Shown here: one piece after another, positions 1 through 7,224 of the stretch | How the letters are laid out: each line of letters starts with the position of its first letter | Position numbering within the stretch: position 1 is the stretch's first letter | IMG/VR virus record: IMGVR_UViG_3300048996_000101 | Coordinates: 1 to 31,041 of that record | From: a virus | Length of the DNA stretch: 31,041 nucleotides | Strand: one strand, 5' to 3' | The notes under the pieces: model-generated | Told to the model about the DNA's origin: nothing | Databases searched by the model: none | What the model saw: the letters and a program-made list of their open reading frames with translations, nothing else | Position numbers and translations under genes: made by a program

Positions 1-1
1 C

Positions 2-583
2 ATCGAAACGGTAATTCCGCACAAACAGTCTGGCTACGGTCAGCCGAGCAGCCGTCAGAAACTTACCGCGTCCACCATTCCGTGGCACAGCGCTGCAGCA
101 AACCTCGCGCACGATCTCCATGCGGAAGTCCGCCGCCTGGAAGTCAACCTGAACTCCATGATCACAGGCATCCGTGGCGGCCGACGTGGCGGATCCGACC
201 TGAATACACAGCTCGCGATCCTCGCAATTGTCAATCTCTCCGAAGCGGTTGACGATCAGACCGTTCGTGGAGTTCTCGGGTTCTTCGACCGGTGGGTCCA
301 TCGGGCGGAAGCGGTGTTCTCCCCGGACAAAGGCCTGCACCGTGTACCCCGGAAACCCGGTGAAGAAGAACTGCGATGCCCGTGGTGCGAGTACCAGACC
401 ATGCGCTGGCAGCCCGCCACGGGAATCATTGTCTGTGTGAATCCGGAATGCCACACTGACGAGGGAATACGTCCTCGGTGGATAGCCGTCTACGAACTCA
501 CCGAAAACGAGATGTGCTTCACCTGGCGTCCGATGGACGGGGGAGAGACATGGGCCAGCGCGGCTGGACTGCACAAGGACTGA
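2..583 (+). CDS. Zinc-ribbon phage protein, 5' end cut by window edge
   Basis: The reading frame is open from base 2 with no stop, so the true start lies outside the window; the first in-frame ATG (158) lies mid-protein and is not preceded by a ribosome site. About 193 residues are visible. The N-terminal half is helical and hydrophilic, followed by two Cys pairs (CPWC and, about 19 residues later, CVNPEC) that form a likely zinc ribbon. The layout resembles the widespread actinophage small zinc-ribbon proteins grouped as DUF7341-like; that family name is from memory and not certain. Function is unknown. Its 3' end overlaps the next gene by 34 nt, so the two are probably co-transcribed. It points toward the minus-strand structural cluster. 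Confidence 0.75.
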   Translation: METVIPHKQSGYGQPSSRQKLTASTIPWHSAAANLAHDLHAEVRRLEVNLNSMITGIRGGRRGGSDLNTQLAILAIVNLSEAVDDQTVRGVLGFFDRWVHRAEAVFSPDKGLHRVPRKPGEEELRCPWCEYQTMRWQPATGIIVCVNPECHTDEGIRPRWIAVYELTENEMCFTWRPMDGGETWASAAGLHKD

Positions 584-810
584 CGCTCGTCGGCGAAGAC
601 GAGCGGCTATGGACCGTCGAAGAGGCTGCGAGGCTGCTGGGGCCGCCGTGTCTCAGCACGATCCAGGTACGCCAGCTGATCTCGATGTGGCAGCTGGAGC
701 CGGTAGGAACCAGGCGACCGGACCGGGATGAGCTGCGAGGGCGGCGTCCCCGGGTGTACCGGGCCATCGACTTCATCAAGGCGTACGACACCCTGTCGCG
801 GGCGGCGTAG
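550..810 (+). CDS. Small winged-HTH (MerR/excisionase-like) DNA-binding protein
   Basis: 86 residues. I chose the ATG at 550 because a purine-rich ribosome site (GGGGGAGAG, 538-546) sits just upstream; a longer frame from 478 would lie inside the previous gene without a ribosome site. Residues about 18-80 look like a helix-turn-helix with wing: a WTVEEAARLLG first helix, a second helix around VRQLISMW, then a basic stretch with RGRRPRVYR before a final helix. This is the pattern of phage HTH proteins that replace or assist excisionase or act as small repressors. Target and role are unknown. It overlaps the previous gene by 34 nt and its 3' end overlaps the convergent minus-strand gene by 35 nt. 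Confidence 0.7.
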   Translation: MGQRGWTAQGLTLVGEDERLWTVEEAARLLGPPCLSTIQVRQLISMWQLEPVGTRRPDRDELRGRRPRVYRAIDFIKAYDTLSRAA

Positions 811-1036
811 GAAGTCCTTGCAGCTCCATCAGCTTGTCAGCGCGCGCCTTCGTGTAGCGACTGTAGTAGAAGTCGTGCAGCTCGCGGATCTGCTTCTCTT
901 CCCAGATCTCGTCAGCCCACTCGGCCACGAGCTGCTGGGCTTCGATCCTGTCCCGCCCTCGAAAGCTACCGGCGTAGTCGGCGCCGTATGTATTGGTCAC
1001 CTTGACCCACGACCTGCGCCGCATCATCTTGGCCAT
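776..1036 (-). CDS. Hypothetical protein at the distal end of the lysis module
   Basis: 86 residues, last gene of the long minus-strand cluster. The protein is basic at its N-terminus (MRRRSW), has a central YGADYAG/FRGRDR stretch and an acidic-aromatic helix (EWADEIWEEKQ), and ends in a proline-rich tail. No domain recognised. The start ATG lies 9 nt after the stop of the collagen-like gene and its ribosome site is weak, so translation may be coupled to that gene. Its 3' end runs 35 nt into the convergent plus-strand HTH gene. It could be a shadow, but its composition looks like a real protein and it fills an otherwise empty interval. Confidence 0.6.
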   Translation of the reverse strand: MAKMMRRRSWVKVTNTYGADYAGSFRGRDRIEAQQLVAEWADEIWEEKQIRELHDFYYSRYTKARADKLMELQGLPTPPATGCRTP

Positions 1037-1045
1037 GCGTCAACT

Positions 1046-1708
1046 CTAGACGTACATACGCCGGTTGGGATCGAGACCGGCAGCCATCGGTGTAGCTGCA
1101 GTCGGGCTGGGATCCGGCGCCCCGTCCTTCCGGCACACCAGCGCATCAGGGTCATACGACGGGGCCTGCCAGCTGTAGCCGTCCGGGCACGACTGCCCGT
1201 CTTTGCCGTCCTGTCCGTCCCTGCCGTCCGCGCCAGCGGGACCCTCTGGTCCAGCCGGTCCGGGATCGCCCTGCGGTCCGGCAGGGCCAGCGGGACCGGC
1301 AGGGCCCTGAACGCCGTCGCTGCCGTTGGTACCCGGGCTGCCTGCGACCGCGTCGCCCTGCGAGCCGGTGTCGCCTTTGATCCCCTGGAGCCCACGGATG
1401 CCCCGCTCGCCTGTGGGCCCTGCCGGTCCTGGAGGCCCTGTGGGGCCCGTGTCGCCCTTCGGCCCGGTGATGGACTGACCGGGCTCCCCACGGCTGCCTG
1501 GTGGGCCAGCGACGGGCTTCTCGCCCAGCTGCTGGACCTGACGCGACAGTGCGTCTCGTGCGTCGTTGGAGATCCTCAGATCCCTGGAAAGTCCCTGCAC
1601 CCAGAGGGCCAGCACGGTGAGTGCCACGATGCCCATGAGGGCGAGGAGACCGAATACCAGGTCTACGCGCCGGTTGCTCCGCGTCTCATCCAAATGCTTT
1701 CCGCTCAT
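1046..1708 (-). CDS. Membrane-anchored collagen-like protein
   Basis: 220 residues. The short charged N-terminus is followed by one transmembrane helix at about residues 17-38 (LVFGLLALMGIVALTVLALW), a short coiled linker, then roughly 100 residues of Gly-X-Y collagen triplets (about 67-170, many GPAGPAGP and GDTGPTGPP units), and a C-terminal segment with two cysteines (SCPDGYSW and LVCRKDG) that could form a disulfide. Collagen triplets normally form trimeric triple helices. In phages they are common in tail fibres, but here the membrane anchor and the place after the holin suggest a host-envelope or lysis accessory rather than a virion fibre; that is inference. The ATG overlaps the stop of the upstream gene as ATGA. 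Confidence 0.8.
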   Translation of the reverse strand: MSGKHLDETRSNRRVDLVFGLLALMGIVALTVLALWVQGLSRDLRISNDARDALSRQVQQLGEKPVAGPPGSRGEPGQSITGPKGDTGPTGPPGPAGPTGERGIRGLQGIKGDTGSQGDAVAGSPGTNGSDGVQGPAGPAGPAGPQGDPGPAGPEGPAGADGRDGQDGKDGQSCPDGYSWQAPSYDPDALVCRKDGAPDPSPTAATPMAAGLDPNRRMYV

Positions 1709-2052
1709 GTACCGGCCCCTCGCGCGCTCAGGTACAACGTCAGGAAAAGCATAAGGATGGGCGCGATGATGGCTGTGAAGATCAGACGGCGATCAGCGGC
1801 CCGCCGGTCGGCCAGCCGCTGTTCGTCTTCTCTTCGTCGCTGCTGTTCCTGGTCTCGCGCTTCCTCGATGGCCTGAATCCTGGCGATGATCTGCCGGGCC
1901 ATCTCATCGCGCGACTGCTGTTCCAGCTGGTAGCGCTCCATGGAGACCTTCGTGTCGAGGATACGCGTGAGCTGGCGGATGTCTTCTTTGAGATCCTGAC
2001 GGACATCGTCCAGCCGACGCATCACCTCACCAAGGGTGACTTCGTTCGGCAC
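1705..2052 (-). CDS. Coiled-coil protein with C-terminal membrane helix, holin-like accessory
   Basis: 115 residues, GTG start at 2052 with ribosome site GGAGGC about 4 nt upstream. Residues 1-85 form a highly charged helical coiled coil (many R, E, D, Q at heptad spacing, with DEMARQIIARIQAIEEARDQ in the centre); residues about 88-108 form one membrane helix (IFTAIIAPILMLFLTLYLSA) ending in a short basic tail. This is the usual shape of the second membrane protein of actinophage lysis cassettes, often called a holin or membrane protein. It lies between the two-helix holin and the collagen-like gene, with which it overlaps by 4 nt. It could be an antiholin, a second holin or a spanin-like adaptor. 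Confidence 0.7.
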   Translation of the reverse strand: MPNEVTLGEVMRRLDDVRQDLKEDIRQLTRILDTKVSMERYQLEQQSRDEMARQIIARIQAIEEARDQEQQRRREDEQRLADRRAADRRLIFTAIIAPILMLFLTLYLSARGAGT

Positions 2053-2069
2053 GAGCGCCTCCGCTCAGC

Positions 2070-2327
2070 TCAGTCCTCAGGAGTGAGAACCACCGTGTCG
2101 GGACGCGGGGTGTGGCTGGCCTTCCAGCCGGACAAGAAGGTGACGACGGGCGGAACGACCAGGACGGCGAGGGCCTGCAGCCACGGGGGCAGCGAGCCCA
2201 TAAGCTGCGAGTCTCCCTGCGCCCAGTTCAGGAACGCCACGGCGAGGCCGACAAGCAGCGCGGCGCCAGTAGACGCCTTGACCTTCGTTTCGATCGGTGC
2301 TGAAGCCACAGCGTGTTTCCCTTCCAT
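2070..2327 (-). CDS. Holin, two membrane helices
   Basis: 85 residues. Two hydrophobic helices at about residues 20-36 (AALLVGLAVAFLNWA) and 47-67 (PWLQALAVLVVPPVVTFLSGW), with a short loop between and a polar C-terminal tail. Size, topology and place directly after the amidase gene are typical of actinophage holins, which accumulate in the host membrane and open it to let endolysin reach the cell wall. The ATG shares one base with the stop of the endolysin gene (TGATG), so the two are translationally coupled. Confidence 0.85.
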   Translation of the reverse strand: MEGKHAVASAPIETKVKASTGAALLVGLAVAFLNWAQGDSQLMGSLPPWLQALAVLVVPPVVTFLSGWKASHTPRPDTVVLTPED

Positions 2328-3244
2328 CAGGCGTCAGGTACGTCGAGCTTGATCGTGACCTTCTCGATGGCGCTCTCGATGCGGGCGACCAGTGCGTCCG
2401 GGTCGAGGGACGTCACGTTGGTGGACAGGCCTACGACGGCCTTCACCAGTTCCGCGATCGTGGCGCCCTGTGCGGCTATGTTGGCGTTGGCCCTGTCGAG
2501 GCGCTTGAGGATCTCCGTCTGGACGCTGCTGAGCGTCCACGTCGGATTGGTGGCCGGGGCGCCGGGGACGGCGATCACGCCGTCCAGCGTCAGTACCGCC
2601 TTTGCGACCTCATCAGCAGCAGGCATGTCGTCCACCCCGTTCGGGTTCCAGTTGGCAGAGTGAGCAAGCCGTGCGGCCACGGCGTCGCGGAAGGTGTCCA
2701 TGTCGAACGAGGGATCGATCTTTCGACGCGTCCCCTCCTTGTGGCCGATGACCGAGTTCGCCGACCAGCCATGCGCACGGCAGATCGCCGCCGCCCAGCG
2801 CACAGCCGCTTGGTACTGAGCCACCGGGTACGGGTCTTTGCCGTCGCCGAGGTTCTCGATCTCGATGCCGTAGAAATGCGCGTTGCCATCGACCGGCTCG
2901 GCCGCGTCGGGCCGGGGATGCTTCGAGGACTCATTCAGGACGGCGGTGAATGCGTTCTGGGCAAAGGTCCCCGCATGATTCGCCCGGCCGTTGGCGATCA
3001 TCGTCGCCGTTCCGTCCTTGGCGAGATGGGTGTGGCAGAGCGGACCGGGCAGAGCGGACGTTCCACTCCACACGATGTTCTTGCTGTCGCTGCCTGCGGT
3101 GTGGTGGATGGTCACGCCGTTCATCGGGCCCCAGGCGCCATGTCCGGCTCTGTTGTGCGTGCGCCACCCAGCGTGCTCAACGACGTGAATTCCTTCGTCT
3201 ATCAGGACCTTGAGGAAATGATCTGCCGTGAGTGGTGTGGCCAT
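2327..3244 (-). CDS. Endolysin, N-acetylmuramoyl-L-alanine amidase
   Basis: 305 residues. I chose the ATG at 3244, preceded by GGGAG at 3250-3254, over a longer open frame whose N-terminus is shadow-like. Residues about 25-185 form an Amidase_2/PGRP fold: the first zinc ligand His47 in TIHHTAG, the conserved GIEIEN strand (126-131), and the second and third ligands His168 and Asp177 in IGHKEG and KIDPSFD. Known members cleave the bond between muramic acid and the L-Ala of the peptide stem. The C-terminal 100 residues contain no LysM or PG-binding motif; they are helical with heptad-like spacing (TEILKRLDRANANIAAQ), probably an oligomerising or wall-targeting tail. No signal peptide, so export depends on the holin that follows. 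Confidence 0.93.
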   Translation of the reverse strand: MATPLTADHFLKVLIDEGIHVVEHAGWRTHNRAGHGAWGPMNGVTIHHTAGSDSKNIVWSGTSALPGPLCHTHLAKDGTATMIANGRANHAGTFAQNAFTAVLNESSKHPRPDAAEPVDGNAHFYGIEIENLGDGKDPYPVAQYQAAVRWAAAICRAHGWSANSVIGHKEGTRRKIDPSFDMDTFRDAVAARLAHSANWNPNGVDDMPAADEVAKAVLTLDGVIAVPGAPATNPTWTLSSVQTEILKRLDRANANIAAQGATIAELVKAVVGLSTNVTSLDPDALVARIESAIEKVTIKLDVPDA

Positions 3245-3266
3245 ATGATCTCCCGAGGTGTTACTC

Positions 3267-3827
3267 CTATGCGACGCGCTGAAGGCGCAGCCACGAATCT
3301 GTGTAGAGGGTGCAAGCGGTGGCGTTGCTGGCGAATTGCGCCCAGTCCAGGCTGTACGTACCGGCGGTGGTGCCGACGCGGAGCGTCCCTTGAATGGACA
3401 GGACGATGGGAACGATTCCTGTCCCGAGCGTTCCGAAAGACCGGGCTGATGTGACGTCATTCGCTTCGACGCGCATCAGATAACCGCGTGCATCCTGCGT
3501 ATCGCTTTGCAGAGCCGGAACGGATGAAGCACCGATCACAGGTGAGTGACCGGCACCGATGGCTACCCATTCACCGAGGGCGCCCGACGGTGCGGACCAG
3601 TCGAGGTTGAGGTCCGCTGCGGTGGGTCCGTCGTATTTGATCCAGCCGTCCATGATGTACACCGCGTTGGCCAAGACATCGAACTGCAGATGTGGATCTG
3701 CAGTCGTTACCGTCGTGGCCGAACGCGATGTGTCGGACGTCTTGCGCGCCACCATCGGCTGCATCGAAGAAAGCAGGGAAGCCGTTATTCGCTGCCCGGC
3801 AAGAAGCGTGGGATATGCCTCGCTCAC
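3267..3827 (-). CDS. Minor tail / tail-tip structural protein
   Basis: 186 residues, GTG start with AAGGAGG 5 nt upstream. Begins SEAYPTLLAGQRITASLLSSMQ, a short helical segment I associate with actinophage tail-fibre or baseplate-distal proteins, then a Ser/Thr/Gly-rich beta region, probably a jelly-roll of the type that presents a receptor-contact surface at the tail tip. There is no catalytic motif. It follows the large minor tail protein by 9 nt and precedes the endolysin, so by position it is the last virion gene of the tail module. Function is inferred from position and composition. Confidence 0.65.
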   Translation of the reverse strand: MSEAYPTLLAGQRITASLLSSMQPMVARKTSDTSRSATTVTTADPHLQFDVLANAVYIMDGWIKYDGPTAADLNLDWSAPSGALGEWVAIGAGHSPVIGASSVPALQSDTQDARGYLMRVEANDVTSARSFGTLGTGIVPIVLSIQGTLRVGTTAGTYSLDWAQFASNATACTLYTDSWLRLQRVA

Positions 3828-3836
3828 GCGGCCTCC

Positions 3837-6680
3837 TTACAGAGAGATGGCGATGGGATGGGCGAGGCGTACGTCTTCGCCAGCCACTTGCGACTTCACG
3901 ACGCCGTTGACGGACCGGCTGACGGTGAACGTCTGCGGATTGACTACCTTGAGGTTCTGGTAGCTGATCACCGGGTTGACGTTCGTGTTGGCGGCTGACG
4001 AAATGGACCGGATGCCGATGAAGCTGGCGGTCGTGACATCCGAATCGCTCACGGATATCTGCCATTCCGGCGTCTCTGCGTCAGTCGCCAGCCAGGCTTT
4101 TGCCTTGAGCGACGTCCCCTGGCTCTTGAACCGGACGCGGTAGTACGTGCCTGCGACGAAAACGTCCGTGAGCGTGTAGGTACCCAGGACAGTTTCGTTC
4201 GTGTTGACGCGTTTCCGGAGAGTCAAGATGATGGTGTTCGTCGTCGAGAATTCCAGCCGGGCCATGTAGAGGTTGTCGGAGTCGACGTAGCGCCCGACTG
4301 GGCCACCGGCCAGGAATCCACCGGTGGCCAGCGCACTGGCTGTGACATCGACGTAGAAATCGAAGTCCGTGACCGTGCTGTCCGTGAAACTACGGCGGCT
4401 CGCATTCGTGGTGGACAGGATGTGCGATCCTGCGCTACTGCCAACCGAGTAATCACCTGCTACACCGCCGCCTGTCGACCAGGCCTGCCCTGTGTCGGCC
4501 GTTCCCCATCCGTTCGAAACGGTGCGGCCGAACGTGTCGTTCAGGTACGGCGTGATCCCCGATACGCGCATCACTTCGCCTCCGACACGTATGTCGAAAG
4601 GCATGTTGGTGCTGTCTGTGGTCCACAGCCCCGTGTGTGTCCCTGACGGAACGACATCGATCGTCGTAGATCCGGAAGACACCGCTGCGCGCAACTCGGA
4701 CCCATCGGTGTCGATGATGGCCGAGGAGTTTTCGAAGACGCCTACGCGATACGGACTGGCAGGGGCACAGGTGAATGTGATGCGGTGCTCGAAGTAGGTG
4801 ATCGTCTCATCGAACCCGAGGATGATCTGGTCGATGTCGTCGGAAGGAAGCCACGCCGGTGGATTCTGAATGACGATCCGGTCGCCTTGCCGCAAACCGA
4901 GAACTGCCACTTTGAGGGCCGGGTTCGTGGTGAATGTGGAATGCGCCAGGTTGACCGAGATCTGCGGGAAGCGCGCCTCGTCGACCGTTCCCAAGTGCAC
5001 GCGCCAGGCAGCCTGACTCAAGGCATCCGAAGAACTTTTCAGGTTGAGCGAGACGTCCTGCCCGTATACGCCAACACCAGCTGGAGGAAGCGCTGTTGAA
5101 AGATGCCCCTCCGTCATCGTGTACGTCTGCGAGATCTCGTTGACGGTGACCGTCACCTGGTTCTGGACGTAACGGTCGTCCTCGACCGGCGTAGGTACTT
5201 CGGAGAGGTTGTACGCGGCGTAATTCAGGGTGAGTTGAGCGTCCTGGTTGCACAGAGCGTTGCGTGTGCGGTAGCCGAGTCCGAGAACGTTGAGGTTCTC
5301 GTACAGCATGCCGCCGTCGGCCAGCTCGGATTCCTGCATGAGGTCCAGGCGGTTCTGTTTGCCCTGGTTACCCATCAGCACGGTGTCGTCCAGGTCGCCG
5401 ATCGCGTCGAAGCCCATGCCCTCTTCGCTGCACAGGCGCTGGACACGGCGCCCAGCCGTCTCACCGATCGGGTTGAGGTGTAGGCCCAGAATGTCGATGG
5501 CGGTGATGGTGCTCTCGACGCTGACATGGCCGATGGCGACGGTCGGCAGTCCCCGCGTTCCGGCGGGGGTGGCGACGCTGCGTGTAGCTGCTCCGAAGGC
5601 CACCTTTGTGACACGTGTCAGCTGGGTCAGCGTCGGTGTGTCCGACGCGACGTAGCTGATCATGTTGGACAAGTCGACGATGCGTACGGCGCGGGTGATG
5701 CCCGTGCCCGACTCCTGGAACTCGATGGAGACGTACATCTTCTTGCCGCGCACATCGAAGGAGTGATCGAGCAGCGAACCCAAGTTGGTGCCGTCGGAGG
5801 CACACTGAACGATCGTCAGGGAGTGCGTCGTCGTGTTGTAGTACAGCTCCCAGAACTGCGTCGACCCGGCCGAGTAGTCGAGCTGGTCGACGGAGCAGAT
5901 GACCTTGCCGTTGGTCAGGCCGTCCGACGGGATGGACAGCAGGAACCTGACCTGAGTGGCCGTCGGATCGTCGTACTTCGGCACGCCCCCGGTCATGGAC
6001 GCGTCCGTGAGGTCCACGACGGGATCCGACGCGGGGAACGCGTCGTACGCGGCGAACGTCGGCGTCCCGGAGAACGTCATCGGTGAGCCGGTGATCAGCG
6101 CTGACGCGGCTGTGGAGGAGTCGGCGGGGTCTTCGCACGGCCAGTACGCCCGCAGCGAGTCCGATGCCTGACTCGTGAGCGCGGTGCGCAGGACGGAGTA
6201 CGCCGAGGCAGGTGCCTGAGCGAGACGCCGCAGAACACCAGAGCCCTGGACGTCGGTCCATACGTCGGTGCCGGTGGGGTCCCAGCCCTGTGGCCAGGTG
6301 CTGACGTCGCCCCAGAACCGGTAACTCTTGCCACCGAGCCCGTTGGGCACGGAGACGCGGAGAGGCTGGTTACGCCCGATCAATCCGTAGTACACGCCTG
6401 TCGGATTGCGGGGGCTGAAACGGCCGTCGCGGTTGTTCAGCAGGAGTCCGCAGGACGACTGCTCGGTCTCCGAGCCCTCGTCCTTGCGCCCGCGCGAGAT
6501 GGTTACGTTGCCGCTGTCGTCGCGGACCATGACGTACGACGTGATGTCGATCCAGACGCCGTTGATGAACAACTCGACCTGGACGGGGTTTCCATTGCTT
6601 GCTTCCCCGGAAGCAGACAACGGCCCGGCAATGCCGCTCATGCGGCGCTGCCAGGCCATTACCCGTGGTGCTATACCCAT
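3837..6680 (-). CDS. Large minor tail protein with two lectin-like modules
   Basis: 947 residues; ATG preceded by GGGGAG with good spacing. Residues 30-155 form the conserved actinophage minor-tail start (VELFINGVWIDIT, GLLLNNRDGRFSP, RNQPLRVSV), residues about 174-392 form a LamG-like beta sandwich beginning LRAYWPCED, and residues 395-710 the conserved tail core (ETAGRRVQRLCSEEGMGF, GLRQGDRIVI). At about 712-914 a second jelly-roll (YLNDTFGR through YQNLKVVN) sits inside what is otherwise the usual C-terminal end: it separates GGEVMRVSGI from QTFTVSRSVNGVV. The protein probably forms the tail tip or baseplate hub and contacts host glycans. Following genes are another minor tail protein and the endolysin. 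Confidence 0.85.
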   Translation of the reverse strand: MGIAPRVMAWQRRMSGIAGPLSASGEASNGNPVQVELFINGVWIDITSYVMVRDDSGNVTISRGRKDEGSETEQSSCGLLLNNRDGRFSPRNPTGVYYGLIGRNQPLRVSVPNGLGGKSYRFWGDVSTWPQGWDPTGTDVWTDVQGSGVLRRLAQAPASAYSVLRTALTSQASDSLRAYWPCEDPADSSTAASALITGSPMTFSGTPTFAAYDAFPASDPVVDLTDASMTGGVPKYDDPTATQVRFLLSIPSDGLTNGKVICSVDQLDYSAGSTQFWELYYNTTTHSLTIVQCASDGTNLGSLLDHSFDVRGKKMYVSIEFQESGTGITRAVRIVDLSNMISYVASDTPTLTQLTRVTKVAFGAATRSVATPAGTRGLPTVAIGHVSVESTITAIDILGLHLNPIGETAGRRVQRLCSEEGMGFDAIGDLDDTVLMGNQGKQNRLDLMQESELADGGMLYENLNVLGLGYRTRNALCNQDAQLTLNYAAYNLSEVPTPVEDDRYVQNQVTVTVNEISQTYTMTEGHLSTALPPAGVGVYGQDVSLNLKSSSDALSQAAWRVHLGTVDEARFPQISVNLAHSTFTTNPALKVAVLGLRQGDRIVIQNPPAWLPSDDIDQIILGFDETITYFEHRITFTCAPASPYRVGVFENSSAIIDTDGSELRAAVSSGSTTIDVVPSGTHTGLWTTDSTNMPFDIRVGGEVMRVSGITPYLNDTFGRTVSNGWGTADTGQAWSTGGGVAGDYSVGSSAGSHILSTTNASRRSFTDSTVTDFDFYVDVTASALATGGFLAGGPVGRYVDSDNLYMARLEFSTTNTIILTLRKRVNTNETVLGTYTLTDVFVAGTYYRVRFKSQGTSLKAKAWLATDAETPEWQISVSDSDVTTASFIGIRSISSAANTNVNPVISYQNLKVVNPQTFTVSRSVNGVVKSQVAGEDVRLAHPIAISL

Positions 6681-6705
6681 CTATTACTCCCCGGTGCGCC
6701 ACCTA

Positions 6706-7221
6706 CTACTCGTCGAAAACACACCAACAAACCATGTTGCTGGCCGATGTGGCGAAGGTGGCTCGAACGCGCAGGAACTTGGACACGGCGACGATCGGAC
6801 GCTCGTCCGGCATCCATTGGTAGTAGTACGAGAGATCTGTGGCTCCGGCCGTCAGGGGTATTTCCTTGACGTCGAACATCCTGGACGCCGTGGTGGTTCC
6901 CTCAGCACTCGCCGAATATCCGGTGAGAGCGGTGCCGCCGACACACAAGGACGCCGGAGCGTTGGGGTCCAGTGGCTGAATACCGGCCGCCACGTGGGCG
7001 GTTACGGTGGCGGCAACATCGGTCTGAAGCAATTCCACGACGGACGCCGCTCCAGGCGCCACGTCCAGCGTGAATCCCCAGGAGATCAGCTGAATCTGCC
7101 GGGTGCTGGGCGTGGCGACCTGAAGCATTGTCTTGATGGCCGTGCCCGTGGTGACCTTCGCCTGTGCGGCGGTGGTAACCATCGGGCCGTTGAACACCTT
7201 AAACCGGTGCAAAACGGACAC
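6706..7221 (-). CDS. Minor tail / virion structural protein
   Basis: 171 residues. Contains a beta-rich, Ala/Thr/Val-rich body with two paired cysteines near the end (VCWCVFDE). It lies between the tape measure and the big minor tail protein, where siphoviruses encode the distal tail or adjacent tail-tip components. No family recognised; a jelly-roll fold is likely from composition. The annotated GTG start (7221) directly abuts AAGGA, too close for normal initiation; the TTG at 7212, 8 nt downstream of AAGGAG, is an equally plausible start and would give 168 residues. The gene starts 3 nt after the tape-measure stop. Confidence 0.65.
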   Translation of the reverse strand: MSVLHRFKVFNGPMVTTAAQAKVTTGTAIKTMLQVATPSTRQIQLISWGFTLDVAPGAASVVELLQTDVAATVTAHVAAGIQPLDPNAPASLCVGGTALTGYSASAEGTTTASRMFDVKEIPLTAGATDLSYYYQWMPDERPIVAVSKFLRVRATFATSASNMVCWCVFDE

Positions 7222-7224
7222 TCC

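Noticed and set aside
2297-3454. Long open frame on the plus strand (385 codons)
   Set aside because: It is the antisense of the endolysin and holin; its protein is Arg/Val/Gly-rich and low in conserved motifs, as high-GC shadows are.
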